NCBI RefSeq assembly: GCF_001545155.1
Contig: NZ_CP014226.1
Span: forward strand, 657,926 to 721,925
Source of the DNA: Halomonas chromatireducens
GTDB lineage: Bacteria > Pseudomonadota > Gammaproteobacteria > Pseudomonadales > Halomonadaceae
Length of the DNA stretch: 64,000 bases
Direction of reading: 5' to 3'
In this document: positions 42,879-51,006 of the stretch, piece by piece
Layout of the letters: every line of letters begins with the position of its first letter
Numbering within the stretch: the stretch's first letter is position 1
Program-made: the position numbers and the translations under genes
The notes under the pieces: model-generated
Database searches by the model: none
Told to the model about the DNA's origin: nothing
Seen by the model: only the letters and a program-made list of their open reading frames with translations

Positions 42879-43508
42879 ATGCTTCGAGCATTGCGTCGGG
42901 CCAAGGATCGTCGCCGTCACGCCAACGGCGAATATGGCTGGCTGTTTCACCCTTATACTGGCGATGAGCTGGTCGCCATTGACTGTGAAACCACCGGTGT
43001 CGACACCCGCACGGCAGAGCCGGTTTCCATCGCCGCCGTGAAGGTGCGTGGCGACCGGGTACTGGCCAGTGAGTCGCTGGATCTGCGTCTCCGGCGTCCC
43101 GCTTCGCTCACGGGGGACTCCATTTGTGTTCACGGACTGCGCGGCATCGATCTTGACGACGGAGAGAGCCCCGGCGAGGCGCTGGCTAAGCTGCTGGAAT
43201 TCATCGGTAATCGTCCATTGTTGGGCTGGCACCTCGATTTCGACCTCGCCATTCTCAATCGCCAGCTACGTCCACTGTTCGGTTTCGAGCTGCCCAACAC
43301 CGGCATCGACGTGGCTCAGCTCTACCATCGCCAGCTACGCCGCAGTGCCATGGATCCGGATCCGACGACGATTCGCTTCGATACGGTAGCGGAAATACTG
43401 GGGGTGCCGGTAATGGGGCGCAACACCGCGCTAGGGGATGCCGTAACCACGGCGCTGATGTATCTGAAGCTGGAGCGCGGAACCATGCAGGCCCGGCGGG
43501 AGGCATGA
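42879..43508 (+). CDS. 3'-5' exonuclease, DnaQ-like
   Basis: 209-residue DEDD-family exonuclease. Exo I: VAIDCETTGVDTRTAEP; Exo II: LLGWHLDFDLAILNRQ; Exo III region: NTALGDAVTTALMYLK. Start at 42879 has a strong ACAGGAGG. It lies about 100 bp after the DUF294 gene, and the pair resembles the DUF294-exonuclease module found beside DUF4212 symporters. Whether it acts in repair or in nucleotide turnover is unknown. Confidence 0.87.
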   Translation: MLRALRRAKDRRRHANGEYGWLFHPYTGDELVAIDCETTGVDTRTAEPVSIAAVKVRGDRVLASESLDLRLRRPASLTGDSICVHGLRGIDLDDGESPGEALAKLLEFIGNRPLLGWHLDFDLAILNRQLRPLFGFELPNTGIDVAQLYHRQLRRSAMDPDPTTIRFDTVAEILGVPVMGRNTALGDAVTTALMYLKLERGTMQARREA

Positions 43509-43599
43509 CCCTGCTGGTAGGGCCGGGCGTCGCCAGTAGCGGGCTGCGATGGTAGGATGGGCCCCGATATCCACCACACGCCCTGGCAGCGCCGTGACC

Positions 43600-44541
43600 A
43601 TGCAAGACGCCATGACAATCGACCCACTCGCCCTGCGGGGCCACTCAGACAGGCTCTCACCTTGTTCTGCAGATGAGCCCGGCTCTCTGCTGGATGGCCT
43701 GGATGCCAAGGCCCGGCGGGAGTTCAACAAGCTGCAAAAGCGCCTGCGTCGCCATGCAGGCAATGCCATCATCGACTACGGCATGATCCATGAGGGCGAC
43801 CGGGTGATGGTTTGCCTGTCGGGTGGCAAGGATAGTTACACGCTGCTGGAGATACTTCGCAACCTGCAGCGCAACGCGCCAGTGAATTTCTCCCTGGTGG
43901 CGGTCAACCTCGACCAGAAGCAGCCCGGCTTTCCCGAGCATGTATTGCCGCGCTACCTGGACGCCATGGGTATCGAGTACCATATTCTCGAGCGTGACAC
44001 CTATTCGGTGGTCAAGGAGAAGACACCGGAGGGCAAGACCACCTGTGCGCTCTGCTCTCGACTGCGGCGTGGCTCGCTCTACGGCTTCGCCGAGGAGATC
44101 GGTGCCACCAAGATTGCCCTGGGGCATCACCGCGAGGACATACTCGAGACGCTGTTTCTCAACCTCTTCTTCGGTGGCAGCCTCAAGGCCATGCCGCCCA
44201 AGCTGCTGTCCGATGATGGCAAGAATATCCTCATTCGCCCGCTGGCCTATTGTCGCGAGGCCGATATTGCCGAGTTTGCCCGGCTGATGCAGTTCCCCAT
44301 CATTCCCTGCAACCTGTGCGGCTCACAGCCCAATCTTCAGCGCCAGGTGGTCAAGGAGATGCTGGCCGAGTGGGAAGTCAAGCACCCTGGCCGGCTCGAG
44401 AGCATGTTCAAGGCGGTGACCAATGTGGCCCCTTCACAGCTGGCTGACCGCGACCTGTTCGACTTTACCGGTCTCGAGGAGAAGCAGGCCAGGCGTCAAG
44501 AGAACCATATCGATGCCATCGACCTGACCCACGGGGGCTGA
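43600..44541 (+). CDS. ttcA: tRNA 2-thiocytidine(32) synthetase TtcA
   Basis: Iron-sulfur PP-loop enzyme that thiolates C32 in some tRNAs. ATP-binding PP-loop [13 protein letters not shown] is present, with cysteines of the [4Fe-4S] site in [12 protein letters not shown] and IPCNLCGSQ. From ATG 43600 the protein is 313 residues (E. coli 311); ATG 43612 is also possible. It is followed by a perfect 17-bp terminator hairpin and is convergent with anr. Confidence 0.95.
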   Translation: MQDAMTIDPLALRGHSDRLSPCSADEPGSLLDGLDAKARREFNKLQKRLRRHAGNAIIDYGMIHEGDRVMVCLSGGKDSYTLLEILRNLQRNAPVNFSLVAVNLDQKQPGFPEHVLPRYLDAMGIEYHILERDTYSVVKEKTPEGKTTCALCSRLRRGSLYGFAEEIGATKIALGHHREDILETLFLNLFFGGSLKAMPPKLLSDDGKNILIRPLAYCREADIAEFARLMQFPIIPCNLCGSQPNLQRQVVKEMLAEWEVKHPGRLESMFKAVTNVAPSQLADRDLFDFTGLEEKQARRQENHIDAIDLTHGG

Positions 44542-44591
44542 ACGGAAGCGGTTGTGGCCGCGGAGACTGACGTCATCGGTAGTAGGCCCAT

Positions 44592-44634
44592 AAATAAACG
44601 CCCCGTCGCGCTTTGCTCGACGGGGCGTTTATTT
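44592..44634. terminator. Bidirectional terminator between ttcA and anr
   Basis: 17-bp perfect arms AAATAAACGCCCCGTCG and CGACGGGGCGTTTATTT around a 9-base loop, suited to both strands. Confidence 0.92.
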
Positions 44635-44652
44635 GGCAGGTGAGCCCTGGGC

Positions 44653-45399
44653 TCAGTGCTCTTCCTGGGCCTGGGCAAGCAGGGCTTCCAGGTTCAGTAT
44701 GTTGACTTCGCGACCTGAGACCTCCACCAGGCCCTGCTGCTGGAAGCGGCCCAGGATACGGCTGACGGTCTCCACCGCCAGGCCCAGATAGTTGCCGATA
44801 TCGGCCCGGGACATGGAGAGCCGGAAGCTGTACGGCGAGTAGCCGCGTCGACGGAAGCGGTCCGACAAGCTGGAGAAGAAGCTGGCCAGGCGCTGGTCGG
44901 CGGTCTTGCGCGATAGCAGGCGCATCATGCGGCGGTCGTCCCTGAGCTCCTTGCTCATGCTGCGGTAGAGCTGGCCACGCAGCTCTGGCAAAACCTCAGA
45001 TAGCGTATCGAGGCGGTCGAAGGGGATCTCGCAAACCGTGGTGGTCTCGAGTGCGATCACGCTACCGGGATAGGCCTGCTCGTCGATGCCGTCGAGCCCG
45101 ACCAGTTCGCTGGGCAGGTAGAAGTTGGTGACCTGATCGTCGCCGGAACCTTCCGTGGTGACCTGCTTGAGGCTGCCGGAACGCACGGCATAGACGCTGT
45201 TGAAAGCGCTGCCCTGACGGAACAGCGACTCGCCTTTCTTCAGGGGTGCGCGACGGCGAATGATGGCGTCGAACTGTTCCATATCTTCAAGCTCGAGCGC
45301 CAGCGGCAGACACAGGGAACTCAGGCTGCAATTCTGGCAGCGAGTTTCATGCAGCAGGGAACGCCGCTTGTCGACCGCATTGGCCGTTTGTACAGCCAT
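44653..45399 (-). CDS. anr: Anr/Fnr-type oxygen-responsive regulator
   Basis: 248-residue CRP/FNR-family regulator with the [4Fe-4S] cysteines C21, C24, C30 and C123, so it senses oxygen directly. The C-terminal helix-turn-helix contains the FNR recognition sequence ETVSR (GLAVETVSRILGRF). It is positioned after hemN and the cbb3 genes, which are typical Anr targets. An FNR-type box overlaps its own ribosome site, pointing to autorepression under low oxygen. Confidence 0.95.
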   Translation of the reverse strand: MAVQTANAVDKRRSLLHETRCQNCSLSSLCLPLALELEDMEQFDAIIRRRAPLKKGESLFRQGSAFNSVYAVRSGSLKQVTTEGSGDDQVTNFYLPSELVGLDGIDEQAYPGSVIALETTTVCEIPFDRLDTLSEVLPELRGQLYRSMSKELRDDRRMMRLLSRKTADQRLASFFSSLSDRFRRRGYSPYSFRLSMSRADIGNYLGLAVETVSRILGRFQQQGLVEVSGREVNILNLEALLAQAQEEH

Positions 45400-45410
45400 T
45401 GGTCACCTCC

Positions 45411-45424
45411 TTGATCGTGATCAT
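45411..45424. promoter_or_regulatory. FNR/Anr box at the anr start
   Basis: TTGAT-CGTG-ATCAT matches TTGAT-N4-ATCAA at 9 of 10 defined positions. Its end overlaps AAGGAGGTGACC, the anr ribosome site, only 11 bases from the start codon, so binding would block transcription elongation or initiation rather than activate. Confidence 0.7.
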
Positions 45425-45551
45425 AGAGGTATTATGGAGCATTCTTTGGCCTGGGAGAATGCCCGTTGTGACGATTGGTCGCAACACATTGATATGCCGA
45501 GCTATTCGCTGGCGCAAGTTGCCGAAATCGCTGAAGAATTCAAGAAAAAGG

Positions 45552-46943
45552 TTAAGTTGGTCGTTGTGGTGGATGGGCATCGAAGGCCATGGCGAGATGA
45601 TGAATCAGCAGCCTTCCGATCGGGGTGGCAACGAGACGTCTCCCATGCCATGTCAACAGGCCATCCCGGGCCAGCGTTTCCAGGCGAGCCAGGGCGTCCG
45701 CCAGGTAGCGTTGCGCGTCGATGCCGAAGTTCTCCTCCAGTTGATTCAGGTCCAGCTGCATGTCGCATAGCAGCCGCTCGATGGCATGGTGGCGGACCCG
45801 GTCGTCGAAGGTATGGCGAAGCCCTCGTGCCGTAGGCAGGCGGCTGGCATCCAGGGCCGCTTCGTAGGCGCTCAGCTTGGTGTGATTCTGGGTGTACAGC
45901 CCGTCCAGTTGAGAGATGGCCGAGACGCCCAGTCCTACCAGATCACAGTGCTCATGACTGGAGTAGCCCTGGATATTACGCCTTAGCGTTCCCTGGTGCT
46001 GGGCTTTCACCAGGCTGTCACTGGGCCGGGCGAAGCGGCCCATGCCGATATGCACGTAGCCGGCATTGGTCAGCATGGTGATGCTGGTTTTCAGAATGGC
46101 CAGCTTCTCTTCCGGGCCAGGAAGGTCCTGGTGGCGAAAGCGTTGCTGGGAAGCCCGCTGCGACATGGGGTCGTAGTGGAGCAGCGATAATCGGGCCGGT
46201 GCCATGGCTATGACCTGCTCCAGGGTGACAGAAAAGGTGTCGCGGGTCTGGAAGGGGAGGCCATAGATCAGGTCGAGGTTCAGGGAGCGGAAGCCCAGGC
46301 GGTCAGCTTCATCAAGAAGGGCCTCCGTCAGGATGCGTGGCTGTACGCGGTTGATTGCACGCTGAACCTTGGGATCGAGATCCTGGACACCGAGGCTCAG
46401 GCGGTTGAAGCCAAGGGCCTGGAGGTGGCGCAGGGTAAAGACATCGGCCTCGCGGGGGTCGATATCAATAGCATAGTCGCGGCCCCTGGCGCTGGAGAGT
46501 CCGAAGCGGGCGTCCAGGCGGTCGATGAGGTCGCTCATCTGGTTAAGGCTGAAGAACGTCGGCGTGCCGCCGCCCCAGTGCAGTTGGCTGACTTCCCTGC
46601 GCGTATCGAGATGCGACCTTACCAGGACCATTTCCCGGTCGAGCCGGGAGAGATAGGGCTCGGTGAGGCGTGTAGCCTTGGTGACCACCCTGTTGCGGCT
46701 GCAGTAATAGCAGGCCTTGCGGCAGAACGGGAGATGGATATACAGCGAAAGGGGGCGGCCGCTGTCATTGCTCTTTGCCAGAGCCTTTTGGTAATCCACC
46801 TCGCCGATGTCTTCCTGAAAGGAAGCTGGCTCTGGATACGAGGCGTAGTGCTGCCCATGGATATCGTATCGGCTCAGCAACTCTTCGTCCCAGGCGAAGG
46901 GATCGGCCATCATTCCATGTAGGGACATCGCGGGGACGGACAT
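45552..46943 (-). CDS. hemN: Oxygen-independent coproporphyrinogen III oxidase (HemN-like)
   Basis: Radical-SAM enzyme of anaerobic haem synthesis. From ATG 46943 (MSVPAMSLHGMM), after GGAG at good distance, it is 463 residues (E. coli 457). The SAM cluster cysteines C74, C78, C81 are in PFCRKACYYCSRNRV. The fourth conserved cysteine of HemN (CxxxCxxCxC) is an arginine here (R83), and the usual GMDHFARP is GMGRFARP. Other blocks (GGGTPTFFSLNQ, DIDPRE, FNRLSLGVQD, DLIYGLPFQT) are normal. It may be a divergent paralogue. Confidence 0.88.
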   Translation of the reverse strand: MSVPAMSLHGMMADPFAWDEELLSRYDIHGQHYASYPEPASFQEDIGEVDYQKALAKSNDSGRPLSLYIHLPFCRKACYYCSRNRVVTKATRLTEPYLSRLDREMVLVRSHLDTRREVSQLHWGGGTPTFFSLNQMSDLIDRLDARFGLSSARGRDYAIDIDPREADVFTLRHLQALGFNRLSLGVQDLDPKVQRAINRVQPRILTEALLDEADRLGFRSLNLDLIYGLPFQTRDTFSVTLEQVIAMAPARLSLLHYDPMSQRASQQRFRHQDLPGPEEKLAILKTSITMLTNAGYVHIGMGRFARPSDSLVKAQHQGTLRRNIQGYSSHEHCDLVGLGVSAISQLDGLYTQNHTKLSAYEAALDASRLPTARGLRHTFDDRVRHHAIERLLCDMQLDLNQLEENFGIDAQRYLADALARLETLARDGLLTWHGRRLVATPIGRLLIHHLAMAFDAHPPQRPT

Positions 46944-47003
46944 GAAGACACTCCGGCGTCTCATAAGATGTCCACATGCTAGCGGTAGCGCGTCCGTCGC
47001 GGA

Positions 47004-47017
47004 TTGAGCTGCGTCAA
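47004..47017. promoter_or_regulatory. FNR/Anr box upstream of hemN
   Basis: TTGA-GCTGCG-TCAA, a perfect pair of TTGA/TCAA half-sites in 14 bp, 61 bases before the hemN start, a position compatible with activation by Anr at low oxygen. Confidence 0.65.
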
Positions 47018-47050
47018 GCGAAGCCATAATGAGCTGATGAGCCGCTCGTT

Positions 47051-47749
47051 TCAGTGTGCGATTCCGACTCCCAGCAGCGAGACGAGCTGCCATATTGCAA
47101 AGGCGATGATAGACAGGGCAGCCAGGGTACGCGTGGCCCGGTGTCGGATCAGCGCGCCCAACTGGCGCGCGGCGAAACCGGTTACCAGCAGTGCAGGCAG
47201 CGTGCCGAGCCCGAAGACCGCCATCAGCAGCGCGCCGCGGACGGGGTCGGCGATGGCCAGGCTCCAGGCCAGCATCGAGTAGACCGGGCCGCAGGGCAGC
47301 CAGCCCCCCCCCGCGCCCAGGCCGATCGCCTGTGGGATGCTGATGACCGGCATGAGGCGCCTGCCGATGGGCTCGAGGTATCGCCATAGCCGCTTTCCGA
47401 CTGCCTCGACCCTGAGCAGGCCTTTCCACCAGTCGGCGATGTAGAGCGCCATCAGGATCAGCATCACGGCGGCAAACAGCTGCAGTATGATCCGCGCCGT
47501 GGAGGACAGAGCGATCACCGTGCCCAGCGAGGCGACAAGGGCGCCTGCGGTCATATAGCTGAGAATTCTCCCCAGATTGTAGCCGAGCAGCAGCCCGGAG
47601 AGCCGTGCCGGACTGCGCATGCTGGGGGGGACGGCAAAGGTCAGGGCGCTCATGATGCCGCCGCACATGCCGATGCAATGGGCGCCGCCGAGCAGGCCGA
47701 AGACGAAGGCTGCCAGCAGCGGTGGCAGGCCGAGACCGGTGGGATCCAT
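47051..47749 (-). CDS. TauE/SafE-like (DsbD-type) membrane protein of the cbb3 cluster
   Basis: 232-residue protein with about six membrane helices and a cysteine pair in the first one (GAHCIGMCGGIMSAL), similar to the DsbD transmembrane/SafE family. Such genes regularly follow ccoS and may move copper or reducing power for oxidase assembly. It overlaps the ccoS stop by one base (TGATG), showing it belongs to the ccoGHIS unit. Confidence 0.85.
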   Translation of the reverse strand: MDPTGLGLPPLLAAFVFGLLGGAHCIGMCGGIMSALTFAVPPSMRSPARLSGLLLGYNLGRILSYMTAGALVASLGTVIALSSTARIILQLFAAVMLILMALYIADWWKGLLRVEAVGKRLWRYLEPIGRRLMPVISIPQAIGLGAGGGWLPCGPVYSMLAWSLAIADPVRGALLMAVFGLGTLPALLVTGFAARQLGALIRHRATRTLAALSIIAFAIWQLVSLLGVGIAH

Positions 47750-47982
47750 CAGCGGTCGGGGGGCTCGTCGCTCTGGGAGGCCTCGGGCTTTTCTCCGGCT
47801 GGCTTGCGACGCTGCTCTCGGGCTTCTGGTGTCAGGTCGTTCTCATCGTCATCGAACAGGATGCGATGCGCGGGCCCCTCAAGGTCCTCGAACTGATCGT
47901 TCTTGACGGCCCAGAAGAAGGCCCAGACCGCCAAGCCGAGCAGGATCAGCGAGAGCGGGATAAGCATGTAAAGAATGGTCAT
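47749..47982 (-). CDS. ccoS: cbb3-type cytochrome oxidase assembly protein CcoS
   Basis: 77 residues: one N-terminal membrane helix (MTILYMLIPLSLILLGLAV) followed by the CcoS signature FFWAVKNDQFEDLEGPAHRILFD and a hydrophilic tail. Required for haem/copper insertion into the oxidase. Four-base overlap with ccoI (47979-47982) and one-base overlap with the next gene. Confidence 0.94.
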   Translation of the reverse strand: MTILYMLIPLSLILLGLAVWAFFWAVKNDQFEDLEGPAHRILFDDDENDLTPEAREQRRKPAGEKPEASQSDEPPDR

Positions 47983-50456
47983 GCGTTCACCAGGCGAGCG
48001 GAGTTGACCGGGGCCGGCGGCGGTGCGGTGCGATAGCGGCTCAGGCGGAGGGCATTGCCCACCACCACCAGGGAGCTGGCCGACATCCCCAGAGCTGCCA
48101 CCCAGGGCGGCACGATTCCGATGGCAGCCAGGGGCAGAGCCGAGAAGTTGTAGCACACAGACCAGATCATGTTCTGGCGCATGATGCGGCGTGTAGCATT
48201 GGCGATCTCGATGGTTTCGACGATACGCATCAAACGGGGGCTGAGCAATACGGCATCGGCGCTGGTGCGCGCCAGGTCGGTAGCGCCATTCATGGCGATG
48301 GAGACATCGGCACCGGCGAGAACCGGCACGTCATTGATGCCGTCGCCGATCATTGCCACCTTCTCTCCACGCTCCTGGCATTGGCGGATATGCGACAGTT
48401 TTTCCTCGGGGCTGGCGGCGGCACGCCAGGCGTCGATGCCGAGGGCTTGGGCAAGGCTTTCCACGGCGCCTACATTGTCGCCGGAGAGCAGTTCCACCGC
48501 GACGCCGCGGGCCTGTAGCGCCGAAACGGTGGCGGCGGCGTCTTCGCGGACACGGTCATGGAGCGCGAACCAGGCGCGAGGCTCGCCTTCCTCGGTGAGC
48601 AGCAGCCACTGACCCGCTTCAGGCAGCGCCAGATTCTGCTGGGGTGCGGCAAATTCAGGGCGGCCAAGCCGCCAGAGCCGGCCAGCGATGCTCCCCTCGA
48701 CGCCCTGCCCGGTGTGGCTTGTTCGCTCGCTGGCCTGAACGGTGGCCTGGCGCCAGGGACGGAAGGCGCGGGCAATGGGGTGTTCGGAGTGAGCCTCAAT
48801 GGCTGCTGCGATCACCCGTGCGCGATCTATCGACAGGTCGCCGGTTGGCCGCGTCTCGCGCAGCTGCATTTCGCCGCTGGTCAGGGTGCCTGTCTTGTCG
48901 AAGATCACCCGGTCCACCTGGGACAATGACTCGATGGCATCGGCGCGGGTAATCAGCACGCCGCGGCGTCGCAACTGGCCGTGGCCGGCGGTCAGTGCTG
49001 TGGGGGTGGCCAGTGCCAGGGCGCAGGGGCAGGTCACCACCAGTACCGAGAGCGTGACCCAGAGCACCCGGGAGGGGTCGATGAACCACCAGGCAATGGA
49101 GACACAGGTGGTCACCAGCAGCAGTCGCAGCACGAACAGGTGGGACATGCGCGCGGCCATCTGGGCCAGGCGGGGGCGGCTGGCGAAGGCGCGGTCGGTG
49201 AGGTCGACGATACCGGCCACCCGGGCCTGCTTGCCGGCATGGGTGACCCTCACGATCAACGGGCTCTCGATGTTCTGACTGCCGCCGACCACGCTGTCAC
49301 CGACGCGGCGTGTCACCGGCAGGTACTCTCCGGTGAGCATCGACTCGTCGAGGCTGGACTCGCCTTCCTCGATCACGCCGTCGGCGGGTACGCCATGGCC
49401 GGGCTTGATCAGAATCCGGTCGCCGGTGGCGAGTTCGCTGGCCGGCAGGATGCGCTCTTCGCACTCCACGGTCAGTCTCGTCGCCGACAGCGGCAGGGCC
49501 CCGGCCATGGCGTTGCCGGTATGGCCGCTGCGTCGACGGGCCCTGGCCTCGACGTAGCGACCGAACAACAGAAAGAAGGTGAACATGGCCACCGAGTCGA
49601 AATAGACCTCGCCAGTGTCGGTGATCACAGCGTAGCCGCTGGCCAGGTAGGCCCCGCCGATGGCAATGGAGACCGGTACATCCATGCCCAGCACCCGTGT
49701 GCGCAGGTCGCGCACCGCGTTGCGGAAGAACGGCATAGCCGAAAAGAATACCACCGGCGTGGCCAGGGCAAAGGAGAGCCAGTGGAAAAGGGCGTAGAAG
49801 TCCTCGCTGATCTCGCCGGGGCTGGTCATGTAGATGGGGATGGAGAACATCATCACCTGCATCATGCCGACGGCGGCGATGATCAGGCGTCGAACCGTCA
49901 TGCGCTCTTCGAACTGCAGCCGCTGCTGGGCCGCATCAGGCTCATAGGGCTGGGCGCCGTAACCGATGGCTGCCATCTCAGCGAGGATGCGCGATAGCTT
50001 GAGCCGGGCCGGGTCCCAGGCCACGCGAACGCGGTGATGGCTGAGATTCACGGCACTGGCGCTGACGCCATCCAGTGCGTTCAGGCGATGCTCGATCAGC
50101 CAGGCACAGGCTGCACAGGTAATACCGTCCACCGCGAGGGTGGCGCGTACCAGGCCATTTTCGCCTTCGGGGTGGACGAATTCCCGCTGCAGCCCAGGGT
50201 CGTCGAAGACGGCCCAGGTCTCGGCCTTGATCTTCTGGCGATCGTCCGGGCGCTCGGGCAGTTCGGTACGAAAGCGGTAGTAGCTCTCGAGCCCGCCGTT
50301 GACGATGGCGTGCGCCACCGCCTCGCAGCCGGGGCAGCAGAGCGGGTGTGCCTGGTCGTCGAGGGTGATCGTCCAGGGCGCACCCGCCGGGACCTGGCTG
50401 CCGCAGTGATAGCAGTCTGGCGTAGTTTGTTCTGCCGCGGTGGCGTTCTGATTCAT
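47979..50456 (-). CDS. ccoI: Cu(I)-exporting P1B-type ATPase CcoI (FixI)
   Basis: Copper ATPase for cbb3 oxidase assembly. From ATG 50456 it is 825 residues. The N-terminus holds a Cys-rich metal site (CYHCGSQV, HPLCCPGCEAV) and a HMA domain with GITCAAC. Membrane part has the CPC motif (VVTCPCALALATPTALT), followed by the phosphorylation loop FDKTGTLTSGEM and the hinge GDGINDVPVLAGADVSIAM. An in-frame ATG at 50486 would start five bases from the end of ccoH; both lack a strong ribosome site. Confidence 0.95.
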   Translation of the reverse strand: MNQNATAAEQTTPDCYHCGSQVPAGAPWTITLDDQAHPLCCPGCEAVAHAIVNGGLESYYRFRTELPERPDDRQKIKAETWAVFDDPGLQREFVHPEGENGLVRATLAVDGITCAACAWLIEHRLNALDGVSASAVNLSHHRVRVAWDPARLKLSRILAEMAAIGYGAQPYEPDAAQQRLQFEERMTVRRLIIAAVGMMQVMMFSIPIYMTSPGEISEDFYALFHWLSFALATPVVFFSAMPFFRNAVRDLRTRVLGMDVPVSIAIGGAYLASGYAVITDTGEVYFDSVAMFTFFLLFGRYVEARARRRSGHTGNAMAGALPLSATRLTVECEERILPASELATGDRILIKPGHGVPADGVIEEGESSLDESMLTGEYLPVTRRVGDSVVGGSQNIESPLIVRVTHAGKQARVAGIVDLTDRAFASRPRLAQMAARMSHLFVLRLLLVTTCVSIAWWFIDPSRVLWVTLSVLVVTCPCALALATPTALTAGHGQLRRRGVLITRADAIESLSQVDRVIFDKTGTLTSGEMQLRETRPTGDLSIDRARVIAAAIEAHSEHPIARAFRPWRQATVQASERTSHTGQGVEGSIAGRLWRLGRPEFAAPQQNLALPEAGQWLLLTEEGEPRAWFALHDRVREDAAATVSALQARGVAVELLSGDNVGAVESLAQALGIDAWRAAASPEEKLSHIRQCQERGEKVAMIGDGINDVPVLAGADVSIAMNGATDLARTSADAVLLSPRLMRIVETIEIANATRRIMRQNMIWSVCYNFSALPLAAIGIVPPWVAALGMSASSLVVVGNALRLSRYRTAPPPAPVNSARLVNA

Positions 50457-50490
50457 GGCCGCTCGGCTGAGTATGTCGAGACGCAAGCCA

Positions 50491-51006
50491 TCAGCCGCGG
50501 TCCACGATGCCAGGCGTCAGAGCAAATTCGTCCTCGCTGGGAAAGCTGCCTTCGCCTACCAGGCGCCAGGCCGGCTCGACCTCGCTCGGGTGCAGCTGCA
50601 GGTACCAGCGGTACCGCAGGTTGTCGGGCGCCTGGCCGAGATAGCGCCCATCTCGCACGTGTTCCAGAACGATGTCCTGGTCGCGGCCGCCCAGCGTGGG
50701 GAAAATCAGCTTCAGGTAGAGCCGCTCGGGGCGTTCTTCACCTTCGAGCTGAACGATGATGTCGCTGGTCATGGGGTCGATGCGCAGTTCTGCCGCCAGA
50801 TCGAGTTCATGGGCACGCTGCTGCTTGGCCAGCACCATATTGATCGCTCGACCATGCTCATAGTAATCCTGCTGTACCAGGCCGTCGGCAGTTCGCACGG
50901 CCATGACGGCCAGGGTCGAGCTGCCGAAGATCGAGGTAAAGAGCAGGCCCAGCAGGAACCAGGGCCAGAACTGCTTGTACCAGGGGGAGTGGGTGGTCAT
51001 GGTCAT
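50491..51006 (-). CDS. ccoH: FixH/CcoH oxidase assembly protein
   Basis: 171-residue membrane protein: one helix near the N-terminus (WPWFLLGLLFTSIFGSSTLA) then a periplasmic beta-rich FixH domain with VRTADGLVQQDYYEHGRAIN. It stabilises the cbb3 complex with CcoI. The start overlaps the ccoG stop by four bases. Confidence 0.9.
   Translation of the reverse strand: MTMTTHSPWYKQFWPWFLLGLLFTSIFGSSTLAVMAVRTADGLVQQDYYEHGRAINMVLAKQQRAHELDLAAELRIDPMTSDIIVQLEGEERPERLYLKLIFPTLGGRDQDIVLEHVRDGRYLGQAPDNLRYRWYLQLHPSEVEPAWRLVGEGSFPSEDEFALTPGIVDRG

Noticed and set aside
45552..47678. A single 708-codon minus-strand frame covering hemN and much of the TauE/SafE-like gene
   Set aside because: The upstream 240 or so codons read the TauE/SafE-like gene in the wrong frame and look like shadow sequence; HemN homology starts near 46943 with its own ribosome site.
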